Source: CAG-390 sp045636385
Lineage (GTDB): Bacteria; Bacillota; Clostridia; Oscillospirales; CAG-272
Assembly: GCA_045636385.1 (NCBI GenBank)
Contig: JAZTXK010000006.1
Location: 1 to 29,121, forward strand
DNA: 29,121 bases
Reading direction: 5' to 3'
In this document: in pieces, positions 22,562 to 29,121 of the stretch
Numbering within the stretch: the stretch's first letter is position 1
Layout: the number at the start of each line of letters is the position of its first letter
Position numbers and translations under genes: made by a program
The notes under the pieces: generated by a model
What the model saw: the letters and a program-made list of their open reading frames with translations, nothing else
What the model was told of the DNA's origin: nothing
The model's database searches: none

Positions 22562-25500
22562 ATGGAAATCAAGTCAAATAAAAGCTCGGGACTTATTCTC
22601 TCGGCGATCAGAAGCGACGCCGAGTATAAGCAGCTTCTCGATGCGATCGACCTGCAGAGAAGGGCGCGTCCGAAGCCCGTTGTCGTTTCGGGACTCTGCG
22701 AGGGCGCGGGAGACGCGCTCTGCGCCGCACTTTGCGACGATCTGAAGGGCGGCAGACCCGTTCTCGTCCTTTGCCCCGACGAAAAAACGGCGCGGAGAAT
22801 GAGAAATACGCTCGCAGAATTCTCTCTGCGGACGGCGTACTACCCGAACCGCGACCTCAATATGTATAATATTTCCGCCTCGCGTGAGTTTGAGCAAGCG
22901 AGGCTTTCTCTGCTTGTCGCGCTTCGTCGCGGCGAGCTTGACGTCGTGACCACGACCCCAGAGGCGGCGCTTTCCTATACGATTCCGCAGGGGGTTCTCG
23001 CGGAAAATCTGATAAATATCTCGCTCGACAGCGAGATCGCGCCCGCCGAGCTCGTCGGTCGGCTTTGCTCTGCGGGATACGTCCGCTCCTCGCTTGCCGA
23101 GGGAGCGGGACAGTTTGCGCAAAGAGGCGGTATCGTTGATATCTGCTTCACCTTTGCGGGCATTGATCGCGCCGTTCGAATCGAATTCTTCGGCGATGAG
23201 ATCGACCGTATGGGCTACTACGACGTCGCAACCCAGCGTGTGACCGAAAATGCGCAGAGCGTCCTGATCCCGCCTGCCCGAGAGATCGTTGCGGAGACCG
23301 AGGATCTTCACGCGATAAAGAAGTCGATCTTGGCTTTGCGCAAAAAGTCAAAGGACGTTCGTCTCTCCGAGAGCCTCGAGAGCGAGGCAAGTGCGATCGA
23401 GCTTGCCATCAGCTCGGGCACGGAGGTCAGATTCCTTGATAAATACGTTTCCCTGATCTATCCCGAAAAAACGACTCTGCTCGATTATTTTTCACCGATG
23501 TCGCTCTGCCTTATGCGATCGGCGGCTTCTGCGGAGGATGCCTTCAAGAGCGCGGTCTGGCACGCGGAGGAGCAGGTCAAGTCGATCGTGGAATCGGGTA
23601 GCCTTGAGGCGAAATACGCCGAATTTTCCGCGCCGCTTGAAAAATGGAACGCCTTTACCGCTTCGCACACAACGGTAATGGTCGATTCCCTCGTTCAGGG
23701 ACTTTCGGGCAAGGCGCTCGGCGGTCTTTTCGGATTCCGTTCAAAGCACGCGCTTGCCACCGCCGACAACGACGAGCTTCTCCGCGAGGAGCTTGAGGGG
23801 CTTTCAAAGGGCGGCTACCGTATGATCCTTATGGCGGGCGACGAGCATAAGGCAAAGAATTACGCGGGAATGCTCTCCGAAGCGTGGGGCATCAAGGCGT
23901 ATTTTATAAACGAAAACGAGATCCCCGAGCTCGGTAAGCTCCCGCGCGGCGAGGCTTTCGTTATCGCGGGCGCGCCGACCGCACCCTTTGAATTGCCCTC
24001 TCCGCGATGCGCGATCATTTCGCTTGCAATAAGTGAGGGTAGTCGCGCGGAGAAGAAAAAACGCGCGGCGAAGTCGAAGAAGGACGGCGCGGCACAGCAG
24101 ATACTTTCCTACGCCGACCTCTCGACGGGCGACTACGTCGTTCACGAGGCGCACGGTATCGGTCAGTATATGGGTCTGACCACAATGACCGTCGACGGTG
24201 TAACGCGCGATTATATCACGATTCAATACGCGGGCAGCGACAAGCTCTTTATGCCCGTCGAAAAGCTCGATAAGGTTTCAAAATACATCGGTGCGCATTC
24301 GGATGACGGCACTCTCCGTCTCTCCAAGTTTGGCAGCGCCGAGTGGGGCAAGACCAAGGCGCGCGCAAAATCGACTCTCCGCGATATCGCGAAGGAGCTT
24401 ATCAAGCTCTACGCCGAGCGTCAGCGCCGTCCGGGCTTTGCTTTCTACCCCGACGACGATTTTCAGCGCGATTTCGAAGCCGCTTTTGAATTTGACGAAA
24501 CAGACGCACAGCTCGACGCGACCGAGGATATCAAGGCGGATATGCAAAAGGCAGTTCCGATGGACCGTCTGCTTTGCGGCGACGTAGGTTACGGTAAAAC
24601 GGAGGTTGCATTCCGCGCGATCTATAAGGCGATCCTCTCGGGCAAGCAGGTCGCTCTGCTCGTTCCGACCACCATTCTCGCGCTTCAGCATTATCAGTCG
24701 GCGCAGAGCCGAATGAGAGCCTTCCCCGTCAATATCGAAATGCTCTCGCGCTTCCGCAAGCCGAAGGAGCAGAGAAAGATAATCGACGACCTTGAAAAGG
24801 GCGATATCGACCTCATTATCGGCACTCACAGTCTGCTTTCGCAGAACGTAAAATTCAAGGATCTCGGACTTTTAGTCGTTGACGAGGAGCAACGCTTCGG
24901 CGTGGCGCAGAAGGAAAAGATCAAGCAGAGAACGGGCAACGTGGACGTTCTTTCACTCTCGGCAACGCCTATTCCGCGAACGCTGAATATGGCAATGTCG
25001 GGAATCCGCGATATTTCGCTTCTCGATGAAGCACCGGGCGACCGTCAGCCTGTTCAGAGCTACGTTCTTGAGCATGACGATCTCATCATCAACGACGCCA
25101 TCCGCCGCGAGCTTTCGCGCGGAGGTCAGGTCTTCTACCTTTATAATTTCGTCGAAACCATCAGTTATACCGCCGACCGCCTCCGCAAGGCGTTCCCCGA
25201 GGCGAATATCGTTGTCGCGCACGGCAAGATGGATAAAGATCAGCTTGAGGATATCTGGCGCGATATGATAACGGGCGAGATTGACGTTCTCGTTTCGACG
25301 ACCATCATCGAGACGGGCGTTGACGTTCCGAATGCGAATACTCTTATCGTTGAAAACGCGCACAGAATGGGACTTTCCCAGCTTCATCAGCTTCGCGGAC
25401 GAGTCGGACGCTCGCCGAGACGCGCGTATGCGTATTTCACATTCCCGCGCGGACGCGCGCTGACCGAGATCGCGGAAAAGCGTCTTGAAGCTATCCGCGA

Positions 25501-26125
25501 GTATACCGAATTCGGCGCGGGCTTCCAGATCGCTCTGCGCGACCTTGAGATACGCGGCGCGGGCAACGTCCTCGGCGCGGAGCAGCACGGCCACCTCGAC
25601 GCAATCGGATACGATCTCTATATCAAGCTTCTCAACGAAGCGGTCCTCGAGGAGAGGGGCGAGAAGGTAGAGGAAAGGGTCGATACGACTGTCAACCTCA
25701 ATATCAACGCCTATATCCCCGAAAGCTACGTCGAGAGCGCGTCGCAGAGAATGTCGCTTTATAAAAAGATCGCGCACGTCCGCAAGGAGAGCGACACCGA
25801 GGACCTTTACGAGGAGCTTTCCGACCGTTACGGCGAGCCGCCCGAGCCCGTCCTTTTCCTGCTCGACGTGTCGCTCTTGCGCTCTTATGCCGAGAGATGC
25901 AAGATCATTTCGCTGACGCAGGAGGGCAGAGAGGTGCGCATCCGTCCGAAGGATTTCGATCTCGACGTCTGGCAGGAGATCTCGGATATGCCGGGTGTGA
26001 GATTGCGCTTCGTTATGGCTGACGAGCCCTATCTGACGCTCTCCCTGCGCCCGAATGACGATGCCCTTGCAATTCTTTGCGAAATATTTAAAAAATATCT
26101 CAAATTATCGGGAAATAAGGGATAG
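22562..26125 (+). CDS. mfd: Transcription-repair coupling factor Mfd
   Basis: Mfd pushes stalled RNA polymerase off damaged DNA and recruits UvrA for transcription-coupled repair. The 1187 residues, normal for the family, show the N-terminal UvrB-like region (VTTTPEAALSYTIPQGVL and GGIVDI), the RNA polymerase-interacting domain (DYVVHEAHGIGQYMGL, about 523), the translocase with Walker A GDVGYGKTE (about 673) and a DEEQ box VVDEEQRFGV (about 773), SATPIPRTLNMAMSG, and the RecG-like TRG and C-terminal regions (HGKMDKDQLE, QLRGRVGRS, FGAGFQIALRDLEIRGAGN). GGAG (22553-22556) inside the end of pth is its ribosome binding site. The stop overlaps the -35 box of the next gene's promoter. Confidence 0.98.
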   Translation: MEIKSNKSSGLILSAIRSDAEYKQLLDAIDLQRRARPKPVVVSGLCEGAGDALCAALCDDLKGGRPVLVLCPDEKTARRMRNTLAEFSLRTAYYPNRDLNMYNISASREFEQARLSLLVALRRGELDVVTTTPEAALSYTIPQGVLAENLINISLDSEIAPAELVGRLCSAGYVRSSLAEGAGQFAQRGGIVDICFTFAGIDRAVRIEFFGDEIDRMGYYDVATQRVTENAQSVLIPPAREIVAETEDLHAIKKSILALRKKSKDVRLSESLESEASAIELAISSGTEVRFLDKYVSLIYPEKTTLLDYFSPMSLCLMRSAASAEDAFKSAVWHAEEQVKSIVESGSLEAKYAEFSAPLEKWNAFTASHTTVMVDSLVQGLSGKALGGLFGFRSKHALATADNDELLREELEGLSKGGYRMILMAGDEHKAKNYAGMLSEAWGIKAYFINENEIPELGKLPRGEAFVIAGAPTAPFELPSPRCAIISLAISEGSRAEKKKRAAKSKKDGAAQQILSYADLSTGDYVVHEAHGIGQYMGLTTMTVDGVTRDYITIQYAGSDKLFMPVEKLDKVSKYIGAHSDDGTLRLSKFGSAEWGKTKARAKSTLRDIAKELIKLYAERQRRPGFAFYPDDDFQRDFEAAFEFDETDAQLDATEDIKADMQKAVPMDRLLCGDVGYGKTEVAFRAIYKAILSGKQVALLVPTTILALQHYQSAQSRMRAFPVNIEMLSRFRKPKEQRKIIDDLEKGDIDLIIGTHSLLSQNVKFKDLGLLVVDEEQRFGVAQKEKIKQRTGNVDVLSLSATPIPRTLNMAMSGIRDISLLDEAPGDRQPVQSYVLEHDDLIINDAIRRELSRGGQVFYLYNFVETISYTADRLRKAFPEANIVVAHGKMDKDQLEDIWRDMITGEIDVLVSTTIIETGVDVPNANTLIVENAHRMGLSQLHQLRGRVGRSPRRAYAYFTFPRGRALTEIAEKRLEAIREYTEFGAGFQIALRDLEIRGAGNVLGAEQHGHLDAIGYDLYIKLLNEAVLEERGEKVEERVDTTVNLNINAYIPESYVESASQRMSLYKKIAHVRKESDTEDLYEELSDRYGEPPEPVLFLLDVSLLRSYAERCKIISLTQEGREVRIRPKDFDLDVWQEISDMPGVRLRFVMADEPYLTLSLRPNDDALAILCEIFKKYLKLSGNKG

Positions 26126-26151
26126 ACAAAGTCACAAAAATAGTGTATAAT
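26123..26151 (+). promoter_or_regulatory. Promoter of the PrsA-like lipoprotein gene
   Basis: TAGACA (26123-26128), which includes the mfd stop codon, and TATAAT (26146-26151), spacer 17 nt. No terminator separates it from mfd. Confidence 0.8.
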
Positions 26152-26181
26152 ATTAGAAAACCCAAAAAGGATTGCATAATT

Positions 26182-27366
26182 ATGAAGATAATTAAAAAGA
26201 TTACTGCACTTGCGCTTGCACTCTTGATGCTTTTGCTCTCGTTTGTCGGCTGTTCGGGCTTCGGAACTCCCGTTATGGAGCTCGGAGGAACCGAGATCAC
26301 GGGCAATATGATCGAGTTCTGGCTCTCACGCTATAAGGCGCAGTTTGAATATTACTACGGCGACGCGATCTGCTCTCAGTACGATCTCGACAGCGTTGAT
26401 CAGTTTTGGCCCATCGTTTCTGACGAAGCAACGGGCGAGACCTTCGACGAGGTAATGTCGAGCTTCATCTACGAAAATGCGGAGACCTACCTCTGCGCGC
26501 TCTACCTCTTCGATCAGTTCGGGCTTTCGCTCCCGAAGGAGACCGAGACAGAGATCGACGAGTACATCGACGAGCTTCTTGAGGGCTACGCATCGGGCTC
26601 AAAGGCGGAGTTCAACGCGCTCCTCGGCAATTACGGAATCAATATGAAGCTCCTGCGCGAGCTTTACCTGATCGACGCAAAGGTCGATTATCTTCAGGAA
26701 TATCTCTTTGGCGCGGGCGGTACGCTCGGTGTAACGAAGATCGATAAGGAAGAGTACTATCAGCAAAATTACGTATGTATGCGCCAGATATGCATCTTTA
26801 TCAACGAATGCCCCGAGACCGATGAAAACGGCAACGTCATCACCGGCAGCGACGGTTATACCAAATACCGCGATATGACCTCCACCGAAACTCAGGAGGC
26901 GCGCGAGCGCGCAGCCGAGGCGCTTTCCAAGGTCAACGCCGGCGAGAGCTTCCCGAGCGTCCATAACGCTTACGACGAAAACCCCACCGACGATCAGTAT
27001 GCCGCTATCTATATGAGCCGCGATTCCGCAATGGGAACCGACGCGGCGCTCGAGAAGATCTACAACGCCCTTCAGGAAATGAAGATTGGCGAGATCAGAC
27101 TCGTTGAGACCGAGAATAACCTCCACATCATCGAAAAGCTCCCTCTCGAGGAAGGCGCGTACGATAAGAGCATAAACGCTGACTTCTTCACCTTCTACGA
27201 CTCCGAGATCGGCAACTACGTAACCTTCGAGGAATACCTCAAGGATCCTCTCTTCCTTGAATACATCGCAGAAAGCCTCGAGAATTTCTCTGCGGACGTT
27301 AAGATCAACGAAGAAGAACTGAAAAAGATTAAATTAAGTACCGTTAAAGCAAACTATTATTATTAA
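26182..27366 (+). CDS. PrsA/SurA-like foldase lipoprotein
   Basis: The 394-residue protein has a lipoprotein signal peptide (KIIKKITALALALLMLLLSF then VGC as lipobox) and so is anchored outside the membrane. The mature part starts with VMELGGTEITGNMIEFWLSRY, the usual SurA_N-like beginning of foldases. A later section (about 255-330) has the parvulin order: AAEALSKVNAGESFPSVHNAYDE, then LEKIYNALQEMKIGEIRLVETENNLHIIEKL. Several conserved parvulin residues cannot be confirmed, so peptidyl-prolyl isomerase activity is uncertain and a pure chaperone role is possible. The start at 26182 is chosen for the signal peptide; its ribosome binding site AAAAAGG (26164-26170) is a little far. The truncated gene at 1-254 may be a paralog. 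Confidence 0.82.
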   Translation: MKIIKKITALALALLMLLLSFVGCSGFGTPVMELGGTEITGNMIEFWLSRYKAQFEYYYGDAICSQYDLDSVDQFWPIVSDEATGETFDEVMSSFIYENAETYLCALYLFDQFGLSLPKETETEIDEYIDELLEGYASGSKAEFNALLGNYGINMKLLRELYLIDAKVDYLQEYLFGAGGTLGVTKIDKEEYYQQNYVCMRQICIFINECPETDENGNVITGSDGYTKYRDMTSTETQEARERAAEALSKVNAGESFPSVHNAYDENPTDDQYAAIYMSRDSAMGTDAALEKIYNALQEMKIGEIRLVETENNLHIIEKLPLEEGAYDKSINADFFTFYDSEIGNYVTFEEYLKDPLFLEYIAESLENFSADVKINEEELKKIKLSTVKANYYY

Positions 27367-27392
27367 TTTTTTGCCACGGGCGAAACAAAACC

Positions 27393-27503
27393 AACTTCAC
27401 CAAGAAAACTGAATATCCGATACGGGGGTGCCGTGCGGCTGAGATGACCATCTGGTCAAACCCTTTGAACCTGATACGGGTAATACCGGCGAAGGAAGTT
27501 TAA
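27393..27503 (+). promoter_or_regulatory. TPP riboswitch (THI element)
   Basis: The conserved aptamer core is present: GGGGGTGCCG (27424-27433), CTGAGA (27439-27444), ACCCTTTGAACCTGAT (27460-27475 region) and GGGTAATACCGGCGAAGGAAG (from 27478). Candidate P1 pairing is AAACT (27406-27410) with AGTTT (27497-27501), or AACTTC (27393-27398) with GAAGTT (27495-27500). It sits upstream of an intrinsic terminator and thiT, so thiamine pyrophosphate should switch off thiamine uptake. Exact ends are approximate. Confidence 0.95.
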
Positions 27504-27527
27504 AATCTACCGAATTTTTTCGGGGGT

Positions 27528-27568
27528 GCCGCACATTCACTGCAGGAATGTGCGGCTCTTTCGTTTTT
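27528..27568 (+). terminator. Expression-platform terminator of the TPP riboswitch
   Basis: Perfect 11-bp stem GCCGCACATTC/GAATGTGCGGC (27528-27538 with 27546-27556), 7-nt loop, then TCTTTCGTTTTT. The T-tract is interrupted, so termination may be tunable. Confidence 0.85.
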
Positions 27569-27582
27569 CGGGAAAACTGATC

Positions 27583-27598
27583 ACTTTTTCGAAAAAGT
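27583..27598. repeat. Perfect 16-nt palindrome in the thiT leader
   Basis: ACTTTTTCGAAAAAGT is fully self-complementary. It lies between the riboswitch terminator and the thiT ribosome binding site, and can be enclosed by ATCAC (27580-27584 region) and GTGAT (27611-27615). It resembles the third hairpin of the cluster at 16545-16576. Confidence 0.6.
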
Positions 27599-27645
27599 CC
27601 GAGAAGATCGGTGATTAATAAATATCTCCGAAAGGAAAAAAGAAA

Positions 27646-28251
27646 ATGAAAACCAAAAACACAAGACAAAACGTTCTCGCACTCGTCGAGACAGCAATGA
27701 TGGCGGCGCTTGCCGTCGGACTTGAACTGCTCTGCCAGTTCCTGCCCTCTCCCTGGGCGTACGGCGGCTCGATAAGCCTCGGCGCAATACCGATAATCTA
27801 CCTTTCCTACCGCCGCGGATGGAAATGGGGACTTTCCGCAGGATTTGTTTACTCCTGCGTGCAGATGCTCCTCGGATTCTACGTACCGCCCGCAAATACA
27901 TTCCTGTCGATCGTGCTTTGCGTGCTCCTTGACTACGTCCTTGCATTTACCTCACTTGGACTTGCATCCGTTTTTGCCGCTCCCTTCGAGAAGTCCGGCA
28001 AGCCCTCCGCACGTCTCGTCGGCTACATAGTCGGTGCGATAGGCGCATCCGCTCTGCGCTTCGTTTGCTCATTCCTCTCCGGCGTCGTTCTCTGGGAGAG
28101 CTACGCACCCGAGGGAATGAACGTGTGGGTATACTCGCTCGTCTATAACGGAAGCTATATGCTCGGCAACGCCGCGATCGCCGCAGTGGTCCTCTTCCTC
28201 CTCTGCGCCGCAGTCGATCCCAAGACGCTGAAGCCTATGGGACGCAAATAA
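27646..28251 (+). CDS. thiT: ECF transporter thiamine-binding subunit ThiT
   Basis: ThiT is the membrane S-component that binds thiamine with high affinity and uses shared energy-coupling factor proteins (EcfA, EcfA', EcfT) for uptake. The 201-residue protein has about six hydrophobic helices and ThiT-like segments: ETAMMAALAVGLELL at the start, YGGSISLGAIPIIYLSYRRGWKWGLSAGFVY (about 40-70), LDYVLAFTSLGLA (about 101-113) and the C-terminal NGSYMLGN. AAAGGA (27631-27636) lies 9 nt upstream of the ATG. The TPP riboswitch directly upstream supports the assignment. No ECF ATPase genes are nearby, as expected for group II ECF S-components. A GC-rich terminator follows. Confidence 0.96.
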   Translation: MKTKNTRQNVLALVETAMMAALAVGLELLCQFLPSPWAYGGSISLGAIPIIYLSYRRGWKWGLSAGFVYSCVQMLLGFYVPPANTFLSIVLCVLLDYVLAFTSLGLASVFAAPFEKSGKPSARLVGYIVGAIGASALRFVCSFLSGVVLWESYAPEGMNVWVYSLVYNGSYMLGNAAIAAVVLFLLCAAVDPKTLKPMGRK

Positions 28252-28260
28252 AATATCACA

Positions 28261-28288
28261 CGCCCCGCCTCGGCGGGGCGTATTTTTT
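28261..28288 (+). terminator. Terminator after thiT
   Basis: Perfect 9-bp GC-rich stem CGCCCCGCC/GGCGGGGCG (28261-28269 with 28272-28280), followed by TATTTTTTT. Confidence 0.93.
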
Positions 28289-28319
28289 TGATCGCGATTG
28301 CAAAATTCATAAAATCCAC

Positions 28320-28348
28320 TTGACTTTTCATATAAAAAAAGATATACT
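28320..28348 (+). promoter_or_regulatory. Promoter of the glutamine synthetase gene
   Basis: TTGACT (28320-28325) and TATACT (28343-28348) with a 17-nt spacer; start expected near 28355. Confidence 0.75.
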
Positions 28349-28385
28349 AATATAATGAGAAAAAATCTGCGATAGGAGAACTATC

Positions 28386-29121
28386 ATGAAGATACCCGAG
28401 TATTTTGGATGTATGGTATTTGACGACCGCGAGATGAAGGCGCGGCTTCCGATTGAGGCATACGAGCGTATGCGCAAGACGATCGAGGACGGACGTTCGC
28501 TCGATATCAGCCTTGCGAATATCGTTGCCGAGTCGATGAAGGACTGGGCAGTCGAGCGCGGTGCAACACATTTCACGCATTGGTTCCAGCCGATGACGGG
28601 CGTTACTGCCGAAAAGCACGATGCCTTTATCAACCCGACCTCCGACGGCGGCGTTCTGCTCGAATTTTCGGGCAAGGAGCTCGTTTCGGGCGAGTCCGAC
28701 GCGTCATCCTTCCCCTCGGGCGGCCTTCGCGCCACCTTTGAGGCGCGCGGATATACTGCGTGGGATCCCACTTCTTATGCTTTTATCAAGGAAAAAACGC
28801 TCTGCATCCCCACGGCGTTCTGCTCCTACGGCGGTGAGGCGCTCGATAAAAAGACGCCCCTTCTGCGCTCAATGGAAGCTCTCAACCGCCAGACGATGCG
28901 AGTGCTCAAACTCTTCGGCAACGAGGACGTCACCTCGACGAAGGCTTGTGTCGGTCCCGAGCAGGAATACTTCCTCATCGACCGCGCTATGTTCGAGAAG
29001 AGATGCGACCTGATCTACACGGGACGCACCCTTTTCGGCGCAAAGCCCCCAAAGCGTCAGGAGCTTAGCGACCACTATTACGGAATTATCAAGCCCCGCG
29101 TTGCCGCGTATATGGAAGAGG
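28386..29121 (+). CDS. glnN: Glutamine synthetase type III, N-terminal part (truncated by window edge)
   Basis: The frame is open from the ATG at 28386 to the end of the window with no stop, giving 245 residues of a protein that is normally about 700 long. Type III glutamine synthetase makes glutamine from glutamate, ammonia and ATP and is common in Bacteroidetes, cyanobacteria and Clostridia. The start MKIPEYFGCMVFDDREMKARLP, then GATHFTHWFQPMTGVTAEKHD, SSFPSGGLRATFEARGYTAWD and CVGPEQEYFLID are typical of this class, and the last includes a metal-binding Glu pair. AGGAG (28374-28378) lies 7 nt before the start. The minus-strand frame across this region is a shadow. Confidence 0.96.
   Translation, partial: MKIPEYFGCMVFDDREMKARLPIEAYERMRKTIEDGRSLDISLANIVAESMKDWAVERGATHFTHWFQPMTGVTAEKHDAFINPTSDGGVLLEFSGKELVSGESDASSFPSGGLRATFEARGYTAWDPTSYAFIKEKTLCIPTAFCSYGGEALDKKTPLLRSMEALNRQTMRVLKLFGNEDVTSTKACVGPEQEYFLIDRAMFEKRCDLIYTGRTLFGAKPPKRQELSDHYYGIIKPRVAAYMEE

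Overview
The window looks like a chromosomal segment of an anaerobic Firmicute, most likely a gut-type Clostridia (Oscillospirales or Christensenellales-like). This is inferred from the gene families: RNase J, an abutting pth-mfd pair, an AbrB-type regulator, a U32 peptidase family protein, a TPP riboswitch ahead of thiT, a type III glutamine synthetase, and surface proteins with Firmicute-style C-terminal anchors. Ribosome binding sites are strong GGAGG types. Nearly every transcription unit has a near-consensus sigma-A promoter with a 17-nt spacer. I see no rRNA, tRNA, CRISPR array, insertion sequence or phage module.

Layout. 1-2442 (minus): a truncated gene for a single-pass membrane protein, and the RNase J gene behind a structured leader. 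2528-7412 (plus): a small AbrB/SpoVT regulator with a zinc-knuckle tail, a large secreted LamG-LamG-metallophosphoesterase with a C-terminal membrane anchor, a coupled small two-helix membrane protein, and a DUF4143-type AAA ATPase behind three 33-nt direct repeats. 7456-11438 (minus): a heterodimeric ABC exporter whose leader holds a 21-codon ORF and an intrinsic terminator, an arrangement like ribosome-mediated attenuation. 11699-12372: a small XRE regulator (plus) and an RNHCP zinc protein (minus). 12515-16464 (plus): an overlapping three-gene operon of U32 protein, multi-pass membrane protein and alpha/beta hydrolase, followed by a cluster of perfect hairpins. 16608-20285 (minus): a four-gene operon of 2-hydroxyacid dehydrogenase, GNAT acetyltransferase, GH39-like glycosidase and TIM-barrel sugar isomerase/epimerase. 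20330-27366 (plus): a GLUG-repeat surface protein, pth-mfd, and a PrsA-like lipoprotein. 27390-29121 (plus): TPP riboswitch with terminator, thiT, and the start of glnN, which runs off the window.

Functionally the segment mixes housekeeping genes (RNA decay, peptidyl-tRNA rescue, transcription-coupled repair, nitrogen assimilation, thiamine uptake) with cell-surface and accessory genes. The most interesting signals are in non-coding DNA: the leader peptide plus attenuator of the ABC exporter, a 10-bp hairpin next to the RNase J ribosome binding site, an inverted repeat straddling the AbrB-gene promoter, the 33-nt repeats ahead of the AAA ATPase gene, and the palindrome cluster at 16496-16576.
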